From Verrucomicrobiaceae bacterium (GTDB taxonomy: Bacteria > Verrucomicrobiota > Verrucomicrobiia > Verrucomicrobiales > Verrucomicrobiaceae): a DNA stretch of 56,173 nucleotides. The notes below the pieces were generated by a model, which ran no database searches, was not told the DNA's origin, and saw only the letters and a list, made by a program, of their open reading frames with translations. Shown piece by piece: positions 8,980 to 19,018 of this stretch. The translations under genes and the position numbers were made by a program. The stretch lies in NCBI GenBank assembly GCA_016795375.1, contig JAEUHJ010000172.1, positions 1 through 56,173 on the forward strand. Direction: 5' to 3'. Positions within the stretch are counted from its first letter, which is position 1. Each line of letters begins with the position of its first letter.

Positions 8980-10308
8980 TCACCGTCCCACCGCGCGCTT
9001 CAACGAGTGCTGTGCCTTGTTGAAGTCGGTCACGGCTTTCACACGGCTTTGCCGCGCACGCGTGAGTTCCTCGCGGGCCAGCAGGTATTCCAGAACCACG
9101 CCGAGCTGGCTGGCCTGGCGCTCCCTGGCCAGTTTCACCATTTCCTGCGCGGCGTTCACGGCCTCGTCATTGATCGCGATTTGATCATGCGAGCTTTGGG
9201 CTTTCGCGGCAGCCTCAACGACCTCACGGCCGATGGCAGCCTTCACCTGCGCGGATTGCAGATGAGCGGCATGCTCCTGGGCATTGGCGATGATTTTGCG
9301 TTGCTTGTCGAACAAACCACCAGGCCCGATCTTCCAGCCGAGGCCGACGTAAGCATTCTGCGTCTCGTCGAAGTTCCCCATGTCGTCATTGAAGCCGCCG
9401 CCGAGGCCGCCGAAACCGTAGCCGGCCTGCACATTCGGAATCAGCGGAGCCACGCGGGCGCGTTCGCGTTCCCACGCAGCGGCGGTGCTCACGGCGCCAG
9501 CGGCTTTCATTTCCGGGCGATGCTGCGCGGCCTGGGAAATAAGTGTGGCAATTCCGGTTTTGCGGTCGAGCAAACGCACCGGCACCAGATCGGCCTTCGC
9601 GGGGCGCAATTCGGTTTCTGCAGGCAGGCGCAGGATTTCCGCCAGCGCCGCTGCGGCGAGGTCGCGTTTTTCCTGATGCTGGCGGATGGCCAGTTTCTCG
9701 CGGCTGACCTGGGTTTTCACGCGCAGCAGATCCGTCCGGAAGGCCGTGCCCGCCTCCACCGCGCCGCCAATCTGCTTTTCGTAGTCCTGCGTGAGCCGCA
9801 AATCATCCTCGATGATCGCTAGCGACGCCTCAGAAGCCAAAAGATCGTAGTAACGGCCCGTGGCTTGCGTGACGATGTCGCGCCGCGCCTTTTCGGCGAG
9901 CTGTTCGGCGGCCAGCGCCTTCTGCTTCGCGACCAGCGCCGCGTAATACATGTCCCCCGGCGACCAGTCGATCATGAGGTTCGGCCCGACGGTGTACTGC
10001 TGCTTGCTCACATCAAACACCGCGCCCGCGATGTCTTGTACATTGCCATCGGTTCGCCGATAACCGGCTCCGAGCGTCAAACTCGGCCAGAAACGCTGCC
10101 AGGCCAGTTTTGACTCCGCGAGCGTCTCGGTGTGCTTGTCCCGTGCGAGCTGGATTTCATCATTGTTCGCGCCTGCGAGCTTCATGACGGTGGGGAGATC
10201 GACATTCACTGGTGCAGAGTAAGTGCTCAACGCGAAGAGCAGGCTGAAATGACGAATGAGTAAGCTCGAATGACGAAAGAATGACGAAGCTCGAATGACG
10301 AAGGACAT
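8980..10308 (-). CDS. TolC-family outer-membrane efflux channel
   Basis: Predicted 442-aa protein of the outer-membrane efflux protein family: long amphipathic helices, an AGYRRTDG beta-type segment, and a second half repeating the first (GYGFGGLGGG followed by coiled helices). It is the last gene of the RND operon, 61 bp after the adaptor gene, and would give the exit duct through the outer membrane. The first about 25 codons are built from a short dispersed repeat (see 10247-10378), giving the odd leader 'MSFVIRASSFFRHSS'. The true start may therefore lie further in, at a non-ATG codon before the FALSTYSAP signal-peptide end. Confidence 0.85.
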   Translation of the reverse strand: MSFVIRASSFFRHSSLLIRHFSLLFALSTYSAPVNVDLPTVMKLAGANNDEIQLARDKHTETLAESKLAWQRFWPSLTLGAGYRRTDGNVQDIAGAVFDVSKQQYTVGPNLMIDWSPGDMYYAALVAKQKALAAEQLAEKARRDIVTQATGRYYDLLASEASLAIIEDDLRLTQDYEKQIGGAVEAGTAFRTDLLRVKTQVSREKLAIRQHQEKRDLAAAALAEILRLPAETELRPAKADLVPVRLLDRKTGIATLISQAAQHRPEMKAAGAVSTAAAWERERARVAPLIPNVQAGYGFGGLGGGFNDDMGNFDETQNAYVGLGWKIGPGGLFDKQRKIIANAQEHAAHLQSAQVKAAIGREVVEAAAKAQSSHDQIAINDEAVNAAQEMVKLARERQASQLGVVLEYLLAREELTRARQSRVKAVTDFNKAQHSLKRAVGR

Positions 10309-10378
10309 GGCGTTGAAGTGATTGGGTTCGGGTTTCGGGCTTATTTCGTCATTCGGATTTACTCATTCGTCATTTGGC
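10247..10378. repeat. Cluster of short AATGACGA repeats in both orientations
   Basis: Four copies of AATGACGA lie between 10247 and 10302, and two inverted copies (TCGTCATT) between 10346 and 10376. They occupy the junction of the adaptor and channel genes and run into the annotated 5' end of the channel gene. A related but weaker cluster is visible at about 52898-52940, before the ABC-ATPase gene. Such repeats are widespread in this lineage and commonly mislead start-site calls. Confidence 0.65.
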
Positions 10379-11353
10379 TGTGACGGCTTGTTTGTCGGTG
10401 GGCGCCGTCGCTCCGGGGAGCAAAATCACATCCTCGGGTTTTAGCTCCGGCACTTCGACATTCACGCCGTCGTTGAATCCGGGTTTGATGACGGTTTTGA
10501 TCGCTTTGCCGGCCACATGCTTGAACACGAAGCTGTTCGCCTTCTCCTTCACGAGTCCGGTCACGGGAATGATCGTGGCGTTGTCATGCTGCTCCACCGC
10601 GATGCGTGCCGTGGCGAACATGCCGGGGCGGAGCCTGCCCTCATCGTTTTTGAAATCGGCCTCGATGAGCATGGTTCGCGTCGATGGTTCGAGTGTGCCG
10701 GTGATGCGGCTGATCCTGCCTTTGAAGGTGACGCCGTTGAGGGCATCGACCTTCGCCTCAATCATGAGGCTGGTTTTGAGGAAGGAGGTCTCGGTCTCGA
10801 TCATCGGCACCTGGAGGCGCAGCGTGCTGGAGTCAGTGATTTGCACCAAAGTCCCACCACCAGCGGCGGCAAAGGCACCGGGATCGACACGGCGGTCGGT
10901 GATGGTGCCGGCGAAGGGCGCTTTGATGTGCGCGAGCTCGATCAACGCGTTCGTGCGTTCCATGCCCGCCTTGGCGATGGCCAGCTTCGCCTCCGCATCA
11001 TCGACGGCTTGCGGTAGAATGAGGTCCGGCGACTTCTTGCGGGCTTCGTGCAGTCGTTTCACCTCGATTTCGGCTGCTGCTACTTCGGCACGATGCTTGA
11101 TGAGGTCGGCTTGGAGCTCGGGCACCTCGATTTCGATGAGCTGCTGGCCTGCGGTGACGACATCACCCTTATCGACGGCGACTTTTTGAATGTAGCCAGC
11201 CACACGGGCTTTCAGTTCGACCTGCTGCCAAGGTGCGAAACTGGCAGGAAGCGTGATCCAGCGATGAATGGTGCCCTTTTGCGGCTTCGTGGCTGGAAGC
11301 TCGAGGGCGAGGGCGCTCGTGGTGATGAGGCAGAGAGCGAGGATGGATTTCAT
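10370..11353 (-). CDS. RND efflux periplasmic adaptor (membrane fusion protein)
   Basis: Predicted 327-aa protein with a signal peptide (MKSILALCLITTSALA). It shows the standard adaptor order: a beta-barrel strand, a lipoyl half-motif near VELKARVAGYIQKVAVDKGDVVTAGQ, an alpha-hairpin of about 70 residues, the second lipoyl half (ELAHIKAPFAGTITDRRVDPGAF), and a membrane-proximal barrel ending in GATAP. It would join the pump at 11369-14545 to the channel at 8980-10308. It lies 15 bp after the pump gene in a clear operon. Confidence 0.9.
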   Translation of the reverse strand: MKSILALCLITTSALALELPATKPQKGTIHRWITLPASFAPWQQVELKARVAGYIQKVAVDKGDVVTAGQQLIEIEVPELQADLIKHRAEVAAAEIEVKRLHEARKKSPDLILPQAVDDAEAKLAIAKAGMERTNALIELAHIKAPFAGTITDRRVDPGAFAAAGGGTLVQITDSSTLRLQVPMIETETSFLKTSLMIEAKVDALNGVTFKGRISRITGTLEPSTRTMLIEADFKNDEGRLRPGMFATARIAVEQHDNATIIPVTGLVKEKANSFVFKHVAGKAIKTVIKPGFNDGVNVEVPELKPEDVILLPGATAPTDKQAVTAK

Positions 11354-11368
11354 GAGCGTGGGAAATTT

Positions 11369-14300
11369 TTAACGGGCCTCAAACAACGCGCTTTGCGCAT
11401 CATCGGGATCGAGCGACGCGGAGGTGGCCTTTTTGCTGGCGAGAAGGGCGAAGACGGCGGGAAGGAAGAATAACGTGGCCACGGTGGCGAGCGCGAGACC
11501 GCCGACGACGGCGCGGCCGAGCGGCGCGGTTTGTCCTGCGCCGAGCGCGAGCGGCAGCATGCCGGCGATCATGGCGAAGCTGGTCATCAAAATGGGGCGC
11601 AGACGGCTCACCGCGCCTTCGATGGCGGCGGCGCGGCGGTCGCCTTGCTTTTCGAGGCGGGCGCGGTCGGCGAAGGTGACGAGCAGGATGGCGTTCGCCA
11701 CGGCGACGCCGACGGACATGATCGCGCCCATGGCGGACTGGATGTTGATGGTGGTGCCGGTGAAAAACAGCGCGAGCACCACGCCGGCGATGACCGCAGG
11801 CATGGTGGAGATGACGATGATGGCGAGGCGCAGCGATTGGAAGTTCGCGCACAGGAGCAGGAAGATCACGATGACAGCGATGACGAGGCCGCTGCTGAAG
11901 CCGTCGTAGAGCTGGTTGAAGGGCACCACCTGGCCGCGGATGTCCACTTTCGTTTTGCCATCGGGCGTGGGCCCGACTTCAGCGATGGCCTTGCGCACGG
12001 CTTTGATGGCGCTGCCGAAGTCGATGTCGTGGATGTTCGCGGTGATGCTGGCGATGCGGACCATGTTGTAGCGTTCGTAGGTGCCCACGGCGGTGCCTTG
12101 CTCCAGCTTGGCGATGGTGCGCAGCAGTACGGTGCCGCCGTTGGCGGACTTCACCGGGATGTTGCCGAGGTCTTCGAGGTTTTTTGTGCGTTCTTCGGGA
12201 ATCTGCACCTGCACGTTGAAGCTGATGCCCGTGCCCGGATCAGCCCAGAACACGGGCTGCGTGAAGCGGCTCGATGTCGTGGCGGCCACAAGGCTGCGTG
12301 TGACGTCCTCCACACTCACACCGAGCAATCCGGCACGCTCGCGGTCGATCTGCACGTTCACCGTGGGTGCGTCGAGCGTCTGGGCGATCTGCGCATCCCG
12401 CAGGAAGGGCAGGTCGTTCAGCTTCGCGAGCAGCTTTTCCGCGTGTTCCTTGCTGGTGGGCAGGCTGGGGCCACTGACGGCCACTTCAATGGGTGTGGAC
12501 GCGCCAAAGCTCATCACGCGGCTGACGATGTCCTGTGGCTCAAACGACACACGCACGTCGGGAAGATCACGCTTCATGATCTCGCGCAATTTTTCCTGCA
12601 ACGTCTCAACCTGCACTCCTGCATCGGCTTTGAGCTGTACCGCCAGCCATCCATCTTCGGGGCCGCCGTTCCAGAGATGCACGAGATTGACGGGGAAGCT
12701 GGCGTTGTGAACGCCCACCATGCCGATGGAGAACTTCACGGGCGACTCGTCGCCAATGATCTTGAGGATTTTCTGCGCGATGCCTTCGGTGATGCCCACC
12801 TGCGTGCCGCTGGGCGCGCGGAAGCGGATGGCGAACTGGCCGCTGTCCGTCTGCGGGAAGATTTCCGAACCGAGGAATGGTCCGAACGACACCACGATCA
12901 ACGCCGCGCCGCCGAGATAGGCTGGAACGAGAATCCAGCGCATCGTGACGGCGGCTTTGACGAGGCCGCCATACATTTTCGCGATGAGGCCGGGCTTCTC
13001 CGCGTGCAGATGAATCTTCTTTGGCAAAAACCACACGGACAGAACCGGCACGAGCGTGCTGGAGAGCACGAACGACGCGAACATGGCAAAACCGACCGCG
13101 AGCGCGAGCGGCACGAAGAGCGCCTTCGCCGCACCGGCCATGAAGAAGGCCGGAATGAACACCGCGAGAATGCAGAGCATCGCCAGCAAACGCGGCAGCG
13201 TCGTTTCCAGCGTGCCGTCGAGCGCGGCACGGGCCAGCGTTTTGCCGCGTGCGAGATGCGTGTGGATGTTTTCCACCGTCACGGTCGCTTCATCGACGAG
13301 AATGCCCACCGCGAGCGCAAGACCGCCGAGCGTCATGAGATGGATGTTCTGCCCGCTGACCCACAGTCCGAACGCGGAGGCGAGCAGCGCCAGCGGGATG
13401 TTGACGACGACGATGAAGGCCGAGCGCAGATCACGCAGGAACAGCAGCACCATCAATCCGGTCAGGATCGCCCCCAGCGCGCCTTCTTTGAGCAGATCGC
13501 GAATCGTGCGGTTCACCACGGGCGTTTGATCGAATTCAAAGCTCACTTTGATGCCTTCAGGCAGCAGCTTTTGGAACTCCGGCACCGCCGCGCGCACGGT
13601 TTTGACGACTTCGAGCGTGGAAGCCTCGGCGCGTTTCGTCACCGGCAGATAAACGGTGCGTTTGCCGTTTGCGAGCGCGTAGGAGGTTGTCACGTCGGCG
13701 GCGTCGGAAACGGTGGCCACGTCGCGGATGAATACCGCCGCCTTGTCTGTGTGCTTCAGTGGCACAGCCTCGAGATCCTTCACATTCGTGACGATGGCGT
13801 TCGTCGGCACGATGGGATACTTGCCGTCGAGATTCATGTTGCCTGACGGGCTGATCGGATTGCCCTTGGCAATGGCCTGCACGATGTCGTCGGGGGACAA
13901 ATTGTATGCCCGCATGCGGTCCGGGTTCACGTTCACCACGATGCCGCGTGAGCTGCCCCCAAACGGAGGAGGGGCGGACACGCCCGGCAGCGTGGCGAAG
14001 GCGGGGCGCACCTTGTTAAGCGCCTGGTCCTGCATCTGGTTCAGTGTGATGTTTGGATCGTCGGTGGAGAAAACCAGATGCCCCACCGCCACGCTGCCGG
14101 CGTCAAAACGCATGATGAAGGGCGCCACCGTGCCCGGCGGCATGAAGGCGCGGCTGCGGTTCACCTGCGCCACGGTCTCCGACATCGCCTGACTCATGTC
14201 GGTGCCAGGATGGAATTGGAGCTTCATGATCGACGCGCCCTGGATCGACTTCGACTCCACATGCTCGATGTTCGCGATGTAAAGGAAGTGGTACTCGTAG

Positions 14301-14545
14301 CGGTAGGTCAGGTAGCCCTCCATCTGCAGCGGGTCCATGCCGCCGTAAGGCTGCGCCACGTAGATCGTCGGGATGCCCAGCGGCGGGAAGATGTCGCGCG
14401 TCATGCGCCCCAGCCCCAGCCACGCGCCCAGGATGACCGCCACGATGGCGACGAGAACTGTCCAGGGATGACGAAGGGCGAAACGGGCGGGGGACATGCG
14501 GTAGAGTGAGAAATCGATGCGGCGGAGGGCGTCGATTACGGGCAC
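11369..14545 (-). CDS. RND-family efflux pump
   Basis: Predicted 1058-aa inner-membrane transporter, full length for the AcrB/CzcA/MdtB family. It has an N-terminal helix, a first periplasmic domain (porter motifs near 'VNVNPDRMRAYNLSPDDI'), transmembrane helices 2-6, a second periplasmic domain and helices 8-12. The helix-4 proton-relay region reads GILVDEATVTVENI, with D-E in place of the D-D of AcrB. It exports compounds using the proton gradient; the substrate is not evident, and the multidrug class is more likely than the metal class because the Czc-type helix-4 motif (VDGAVV) is absent. It is the second gene of the padR-pump-adaptor-channel operon. Confidence 0.92.
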   Translation of the reverse strand: MPVIDALRRIDFSLYRMSPARFALRHPWTVLVAIVAVILGAWLGLGRMTRDIFPPLGIPTIYVAQPYGGMDPLQMEGYLTYRYEYHFLYIANIEHVESKSIQGASIMKLQFHPGTDMSQAMSETVAQVNRSRAFMPPGTVAPFIMRFDAGSVAVGHLVFSTDDPNITLNQMQDQALNKVRPAFATLPGVSAPPPFGGSSRGIVVNVNPDRMRAYNLSPDDIVQAIAKGNPISPSGNMNLDGKYPIVPTNAIVTNVKDLEAVPLKHTDKAAVFIRDVATVSDAADVTTSYALANGKRTVYLPVTKRAEASTLEVVKTVRAAVPEFQKLLPEGIKVSFEFDQTPVVNRTIRDLLKEGALGAILTGLMVLLFLRDLRSAFIVVVNIPLALLASAFGLWVSGQNIHLMTLGGLALAVGILVDEATVTVENIHTHLARGKTLARAALDGTLETTLPRLLAMLCILAVFIPAFFMAGAAKALFVPLALAVGFAMFASFVLSSTLVPVLSVWFLPKKIHLHAEKPGLIAKMYGGLVKAAVTMRWILVPAYLGGAALIVVSFGPFLGSEIFPQTDSGQFAIRFRAPSGTQVGITEGIAQKILKIIGDESPVKFSIGMVGVHNASFPVNLVHLWNGGPEDGWLAVQLKADAGVQVETLQEKLREIMKRDLPDVRVSFEPQDIVSRVMSFGASTPIEVAVSGPSLPTSKEHAEKLLAKLNDLPFLRDAQIAQTLDAPTVNVQIDRERAGLLGVSVEDVTRSLVAATTSSRFTQPVFWADPGTGISFNVQVQIPEERTKNLEDLGNIPVKSANGGTVLLRTIAKLEQGTAVGTYERYNMVRIASITANIHDIDFGSAIKAVRKAIAEVGPTPDGKTKVDIRGQVVPFNQLYDGFSSGLVIAVIVIFLLLCANFQSLRLAIIVISTMPAVIAGVVLALFFTGTTINIQSAMGAIMSVGVAVANAILLVTFADRARLEKQGDRRAAAIEGAVSRLRPILMTSFAMIAGMLPLALGAGQTAPLGRAVVGGLALATVATLFFLPAVFALLASKKATSASLDPDDAQSALFEAR

Positions 14546-14605
14546 CGTAAACGAACGCCGGGCAAGTTCTTTCCAGAATCTTCGCTCGGCTGAGAGCCGC
14601 CTAAC

Positions 14606-14920
14606 TCACCTTCCGACCTCGACACCGAGCTCCTTGAGCTGCTTCCGCACGATTTTCAGCACGGCGCGGCCTTCCCTGGTGATGGTGTAGGCCCGCGGTG
14701 CCTTGGGACCGCGGGATGCGTCCGCCTTCGAGGTGAGCCAGCCGTTTTTCTCCATGCGCTTGAGCAGCGGGTAAAGCGTGCCCGGGCTGACCTCATAGCC
14801 GTGATGTTTCAGTTCCTTCAACATCCACTGGCCGATGACCTCACCCTCGGCGGCGTGATGAAGCACATGCACCTTCCAGAAGGAGAGCAGGATTTCACGA
14901 TTGACGAGCTTGGGGTTCAC
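14606..14920 (-). CDS. PadR-family transcriptional regulator
   Basis: Predicted 104-aa protein, a normal length for a short (subfamily 2) PadR. The winged-helix region includes 'GEVIGQWMLKELKHHGYEVSPGTLYPLLKRMEKNGWL', the family hallmark. It lies 60 bp upstream of the RND pump on the same strand and very probably controls it, repressing it until an effector binds, as PadR proteins next to pumps usually do. That role is inferred from position. Confidence 0.9.
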   Translation of the reverse strand: MNPKLVNREILLSFWKVHVLHHAAEGEVIGQWMLKELKHHGYEVSPGTLYPLLKRMEKNGWLTSKADASRGPKAPRAYTITREGRAVLKIVRKQLKELGVEVGR

Positions 14921-14998
14921 AGGATTCCAATGGTTGAGAGGAAGGATGCGACGGCTTCTCGCGGATTCAAACGCAGCTTTGCGCAGGTTCCGCCGGGA

Positions 14999-17770
14999 TC
15001 AGCGCAGGTAGATGAACTCGTTGCTCATCATCAGGGCCTGGCAGAGCAGCGCCCATGCCTGGAGCTCGCGTTTCCCGGAGTCCTGCTGGCTGGAGTTGAG
15101 CGCGGCATCGGCGGCGGTGAGGAAGTTTTCCGCCCGTTCGATGTCCACGGCGGTCGCTTCACGCGCGTAAGCGAGGCGGCAGGCGGCCTGGAGGCGTTGT
15201 CCGGCGCCGTCGGCGAGGGAGAACAGGCGTCTGGCGAAGTTTTCCGCCGCGTTTGTGGCGAGAAGGCTGTTCATGAGCAGCAGGGCCTGCGGCGAGACGA
15301 CGGTGCTGTTGCGCAGGCCGGTGGAGGTGGCCGGATCGGGATAGTCGAACTGCTGGAACAGGTCGTAAAGGTTGTTGCGGATGACCGGGAGGTACAATGC
15401 ACGGCGCATGCTGCCGTAAGTGGTGAAGTCCTTCGAGGTGTGGTTGAAGACGAATTCGTGGTTGCGGCGCGGGATGGTCTTGCCGCCGATGCTGGTGTCT
15501 AGGCTGCCGGCCGTGTGCAGCAGCGCGTCGCGCACCTCCTCGGCTTCCAGGCGGCGGACGGGGAAGTGATGCAGCAGGTGGTTTTCAGGATCAGCGAGGG
15601 ATGCCTGCGGTTGAGCTGTGGAGCTTTGCTGATACGACATCGAACTCATGATGAGCCGGTGCATGTCCTTGAGGCTCCAGCCATTGCTGGTGAACCAGCG
15701 GGCCAGCCAGTCGAGCAATTCCGGATGCGTGGGCTTCTGGCCGAGCAGGCCGAAGTTGTCCACGGTGGGTACGATGCCCTGGTTGAAGTGCCAGCTCCAC
15801 ACGCGGTTGGCGATCACCCGGGAGGTGAGGGGATGCTCCGCGTCTGCCAGCCAGCGCGCGAGCTGGAGCCGGCCGCTTTGACCGGCGGGGAACGGTGCCC
15901 GCGGCTTCAGCGATGCCTCGACGACCTGGATGAAGCCGCGCGGAACAGGCCTGCCCAACGCCAGGTGGCTGCCACGGATGTGAAGCGGCAGCTCCTTCAA
16001 AGTCTTCGACGCCTCAGAAACGGCCAGTGTCGTGGGCAGGTCGATGAGGGTGCTCTCCGCCTCCATCACCATGTCCTTCAGGGTGCGCACCTTGTCGGCG
16101 ACGTCCTTTGGATAGAGCACGCCGGGTTCAGGCGGCAGCGCGAGGAAGCCGGCCTCGTCATCCAGGGCGGAGCGGGCTTGATGCAGCAGCGAACCCGTCG
16201 GCTTGACCTTCGGGTTGGTCTTGAGCTTTGTGGCGGCGTTGAAGACGGCGGCGTAGTAGGGGCGCAGGGATTCGGCGCTGCCCGTTGTCCTGACCGCGTC
16301 CCGCCACGGCTTGAAGAGGGTGTTTGATTCGTTGGCTGAGAGATAGACACGGCAGTTCAGCAGCACATGGGCGCGCAGTCCGTGCCTTTCCGCGACAGGC
16401 TTCACCTGGCTCAGGGTTGGTGTTCCCGGCAGTCCGGCCGCCGCCAGGAGGTAATCGACCGCATGTGAGCGCACCTCCTTGCGCAGCGCCGCGTTCGCCT
16501 CGTTCTCGGCCTTGGTGACGGCGGCTTTCTGTGCCTTGAGGATGCGCTCGGCCGACTTCACCCCGGCGAAATCGTCAAATGAACCGAGCGGCGCCTCATA
16601 CGCGATGCTCAGCGACCCGATGCGGTCCGCGCTGAAGCTCCGCGTGCTTTTGAAGATGGCGGCCAGGGCGTAATAGTCGGTCTGCGGGATGGGGTCGAAC
16701 TTGTGGTCGTGGCAGCGCACACAGCCGAGGGTGAGGCCCATGAAGGCGCGACCCACAACGTCGATCTGCTCATCGACGACATCCATGACGAGTTTCGCCT
16801 TGTCAGGCTCGGCGAGCACCTTCGCGCCCAGATTGAGGAAGGCGGTGGCCGTGGCGCGTTCGTGGCGTGTGGGGATGTCCTTCGACTCCAGGAGGTCGCC
16901 CGCGAGCTGCTCGGTGAGGAACCGGTCGAAGGGCTTGTCCGCATTGACCGCCTGCACGACGTAGTCGCGGTAACGCCATGCGGTGCCAAGCGCGATGTTC
17001 TCATCCAGGCCGTTCGAGTCTGAGTAGCGCGCGACGTCCAGCCAGTGGCGCCCCCATTTCTCTCCGTAATGCGGCGAGCGCAGCAGCCGGTCAATGACCC
17101 TGGCGAATGCGTCGGGTGATTGGTCGTGGAGAAAGGCATCCACCTCGGCCGGTGTCGGCGGCAGGCCGGTGAGGTCAAAGGTGGCGCGGCGGATGAGCGT
17201 GCGCTTGTCCGCGGGCGCGGAGAGCGCCAGGCCTTTTTCAGCGAGTTTGGCGATGATGAACGCATCGATCGGGTTCTCCGCCTTCACCGCCGGCACGGAA
17301 GGCCGCGAGATCGGGCGGAAGGCCCAGTGCTTGCCGCCTTCAGCGATGTCGATCACGCGCGGCGGCGCTTGTTTGGCGGATGTGACGGTCTCGCGTGGGT
17401 CAGGCGCGCCCATTTCCACCCATTCTTCGAGCGCCCTCACCTCGGCGGCCGGCATCGCGCCTTTCGGCGGCATCTGCAGGTCGTGATTGTGATAGCGCAC
17501 CGATTCGATGAGCAGGCTCTTGTCCGGACTGCCGGCGACCAGCGCCGGGCCGTTATCGCCTCCCTTGAGGACGGCATCGCGCGAATCGAGCGTGAGGCCG
17601 CCCTTGCTTTTGCCCTTCTCGGTCGAATGACACTCGTAGCAGCGGTTGATGAGGATGGGGCGGACGGTCTTCTCAAAAAAGGCCATTCTGGTGTCGTCCG
17701 CAGGCGCGGCCACGCCCGCGATGCCGGCGTGCAACGCGAGGATGAAAGTGATGGAGGGGCGGGCCTTCAT
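14999..17770 (-). CDS. Secreted cytochrome-c-domain protein with DUF1549 and DUF1553
   Basis: Predicted 923-aa protein. It has a signal peptide of about 22 residues; an N-terminal planctomycete-type cytochrome c domain with the haem motif CYECH and the 'KGKSKGGLTLDSR' and 'DLQMPPKGAMPAAEVRALEEWV' blocks; a DUF1549 domain with a second CxxCH in CVRCHDHKFDPI; and a C-terminal DUF1553 domain beginning near 'RLQLARWLADAEHPLTSRV'. This architecture (PSD1 type) is abundant in Planctomycetes and Verrucomicrobia, often beside sulfatase-related DUF1501 genes, and its reaction is unknown. No DUF1501 partner is adjacent here. It is probably periplasmic. Confidence 0.9.
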   Translation of the reverse strand: MKARPSITFILALHAGIAGVAAPADDTRMAFFEKTVRPILINRCYECHSTEKGKSKGGLTLDSRDAVLKGGDNGPALVAGSPDKSLLIESVRYHNHDLQMPPKGAMPAAEVRALEEWVEMGAPDPRETVTSAKQAPPRVIDIAEGGKHWAFRPISRPSVPAVKAENPIDAFIIAKLAEKGLALSAPADKRTLIRRATFDLTGLPPTPAEVDAFLHDQSPDAFARVIDRLLRSPHYGEKWGRHWLDVARYSDSNGLDENIALGTAWRYRDYVVQAVNADKPFDRFLTEQLAGDLLESKDIPTRHERATATAFLNLGAKVLAEPDKAKLVMDVVDEQIDVVGRAFMGLTLGCVRCHDHKFDPIPQTDYYALAAIFKSTRSFSADRIGSLSIAYEAPLGSFDDFAGVKSAERILKAQKAAVTKAENEANAALRKEVRSHAVDYLLAAAGLPGTPTLSQVKPVAERHGLRAHVLLNCRVYLSANESNTLFKPWRDAVRTTGSAESLRPYYAAVFNAATKLKTNPKVKPTGSLLHQARSALDDEAGFLALPPEPGVLYPKDVADKVRTLKDMVMEAESTLIDLPTTLAVSEASKTLKELPLHIRGSHLALGRPVPRGFIQVVEASLKPRAPFPAGQSGRLQLARWLADAEHPLTSRVIANRVWSWHFNQGIVPTVDNFGLLGQKPTHPELLDWLARWFTSNGWSLKDMHRLIMSSMSYQQSSTAQPQASLADPENHLLHHFPVRRLEAEEVRDALLHTAGSLDTSIGGKTIPRRNHEFVFNHTSKDFTTYGSMRRALYLPVIRNNLYDLFQQFDYPDPATSTGLRNSTVVSPQALLLMNSLLATNAAENFARRLFSLADGAGQRLQAACRLAYAREATAVDIERAENFLTAADAALNSSQQDSGKRELQAWALLCQALMMSNEFIYLR

Positions 17771-17836
17771 GAGCCTCGGGAATACGGCAAGAAGCGGGCG
17801 TTCTTGCCGTCGCGAATGATGTGGCTAGGCTGCGAC

Positions 17837-18973
17837 ATGTCCCCCGTCCTGCAGACCCTCGCCGACCTCGTGCGCATCAACAGCATCAACAGCTCCTATG
17901 ATGACGGGCCGGGGGAAAAAGAGGCGGCGGCGTATGTGCGGAGTTTTTTTGAGCGGCATGGCATCGAGGCGTGGGAACAGGAGGTCTTCCCAGGCCGCAA
18001 CAACGTCATCGCCCGCATCCCCGGCAGTGATTCATCGCGGCGAATCGTGTTCGAGGCGCACATGGACACCGTTTCGGTCAAAGGCATGACGATTGATCCG
18101 TTCGATCCGGTGATACGAGATGGAAAGCTTCACGGACGCGGCTCGGTCGATGACAAGGCCGGCCTCGCCGCGATGATGCATGCCATGGCGGACATCCATG
18201 CGAGTGGTGAGCCGCCGCCCTGCGAGATCTGGCTCGCCGCCGTGGTGGATGAGGAGTTTTCGTTCCGTGGCGTGGTCAAACTGTGCGAAAACCTCAAAGC
18301 CGACGCCGCCGTGGTCGCCGAGCCGACGGAGTTCAAATGTGTGATCGCCAGCAAAGGAGTCCTGCGCTGGCGCATTCGCACGAAGGGCAAGGCCGCGCAC
18401 AGCTCGAAGCCCCATCTCGGCATCAACGCGATCACCGCCATGTCGCGCGTGGTGCTCTCCTTGCAGGAGGATCATGAGCTACTTCAAAGTGACGCGCATC
18501 CGCTGCTCGGGCCCGCCACCTGCAACGTGGGGGTCATCCAAGGCGGTGTGCAGGTCAATTTCGTGCCCGACGAGGCCGTGATCGAGATCGACCGCCGCCT
18601 GCTGCCCGGAGAGGAGGTGGAGCCGGTGCTCGCGCATTATCAGACGCTGCTCGACGCGCTGATGAAAGAGCGCCCCGATGTGATCGCGGAGATGGAAAAG
18701 CCGATGCTGCAGGACTGGTCGTTTCAAACGGATGAAAACGCCCCCTTGGTGCGGCTGGCGCGCGACGTGCTGCGCGGGATGAACCGTGATGACGGCGTCT
18801 GCGGTGTGCCCTTCGGCAGCGACGCCAGCAAGTTCTCGCGCCTGGGCATTCCGACGATCCTGTTCGGTCCCGGCAGCATTGACCAGGCGCACGCGGCGGT
18901 CGAATATGTGGAATGTGCCGAGGTCGAGGCCGCGCAGGCGTTTTACGCGCAGATCGCGCGGCGGTTTGTGTGA
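17837..18973 (+). CDS. M20-family metallopeptidase/deacylase (ArgE/DapE type)
   Basis: Predicted 378-aa cytoplasmic enzyme from the ATG at 17837 (MSPVLQTLADLVRINS). Di-zinc ligands are visible: H75-M-D77 in EAHMDT, the D in RGSVDDKAG, the E-E pair in VVDEEFSF, E in VAEPTEF, and a C-terminal H in DQAHAAVEY. A dimerisation domain sits in the middle (RIRTKGKAAHSSKPHLGINAI). The family hydrolyses N-acyl amino acids or small peptides; acetylornithine- or succinyl-diaminopimelate-type substrates are possible, but the neighbours give no pathway. Transcribed divergently from the PSD1-type gene. Confidence 0.88.
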   Translation: MSPVLQTLADLVRINSINSSYDDGPGEKEAAAYVRSFFERHGIEAWEQEVFPGRNNVIARIPGSDSSRRIVFEAHMDTVSVKGMTIDPFDPVIRDGKLHGRGSVDDKAGLAAMMHAMADIHASGEPPPCEIWLAAVVDEEFSFRGVVKLCENLKADAAVVAEPTEFKCVIASKGVLRWRIRTKGKAAHSSKPHLGINAITAMSRVVLSLQEDHELLQSDAHPLLGPATCNVGVIQGGVQVNFVPDEAVIEIDRRLLPGEEVEPVLAHYQTLLDALMKERPDVIAEMEKPMLQDWSFQTDENAPLVRLARDVLRGMNRDDGVCGVPFGSDASKFSRLGIPTILFGPGSIDQAHAAVEYVECAEVEAAQAFYAQIARRFV

Positions 18974-19018
18974 TCGATGCCGCCCGCCCGGATCCTGCCG
19001 GCAGTTGAACGCGCCGCT

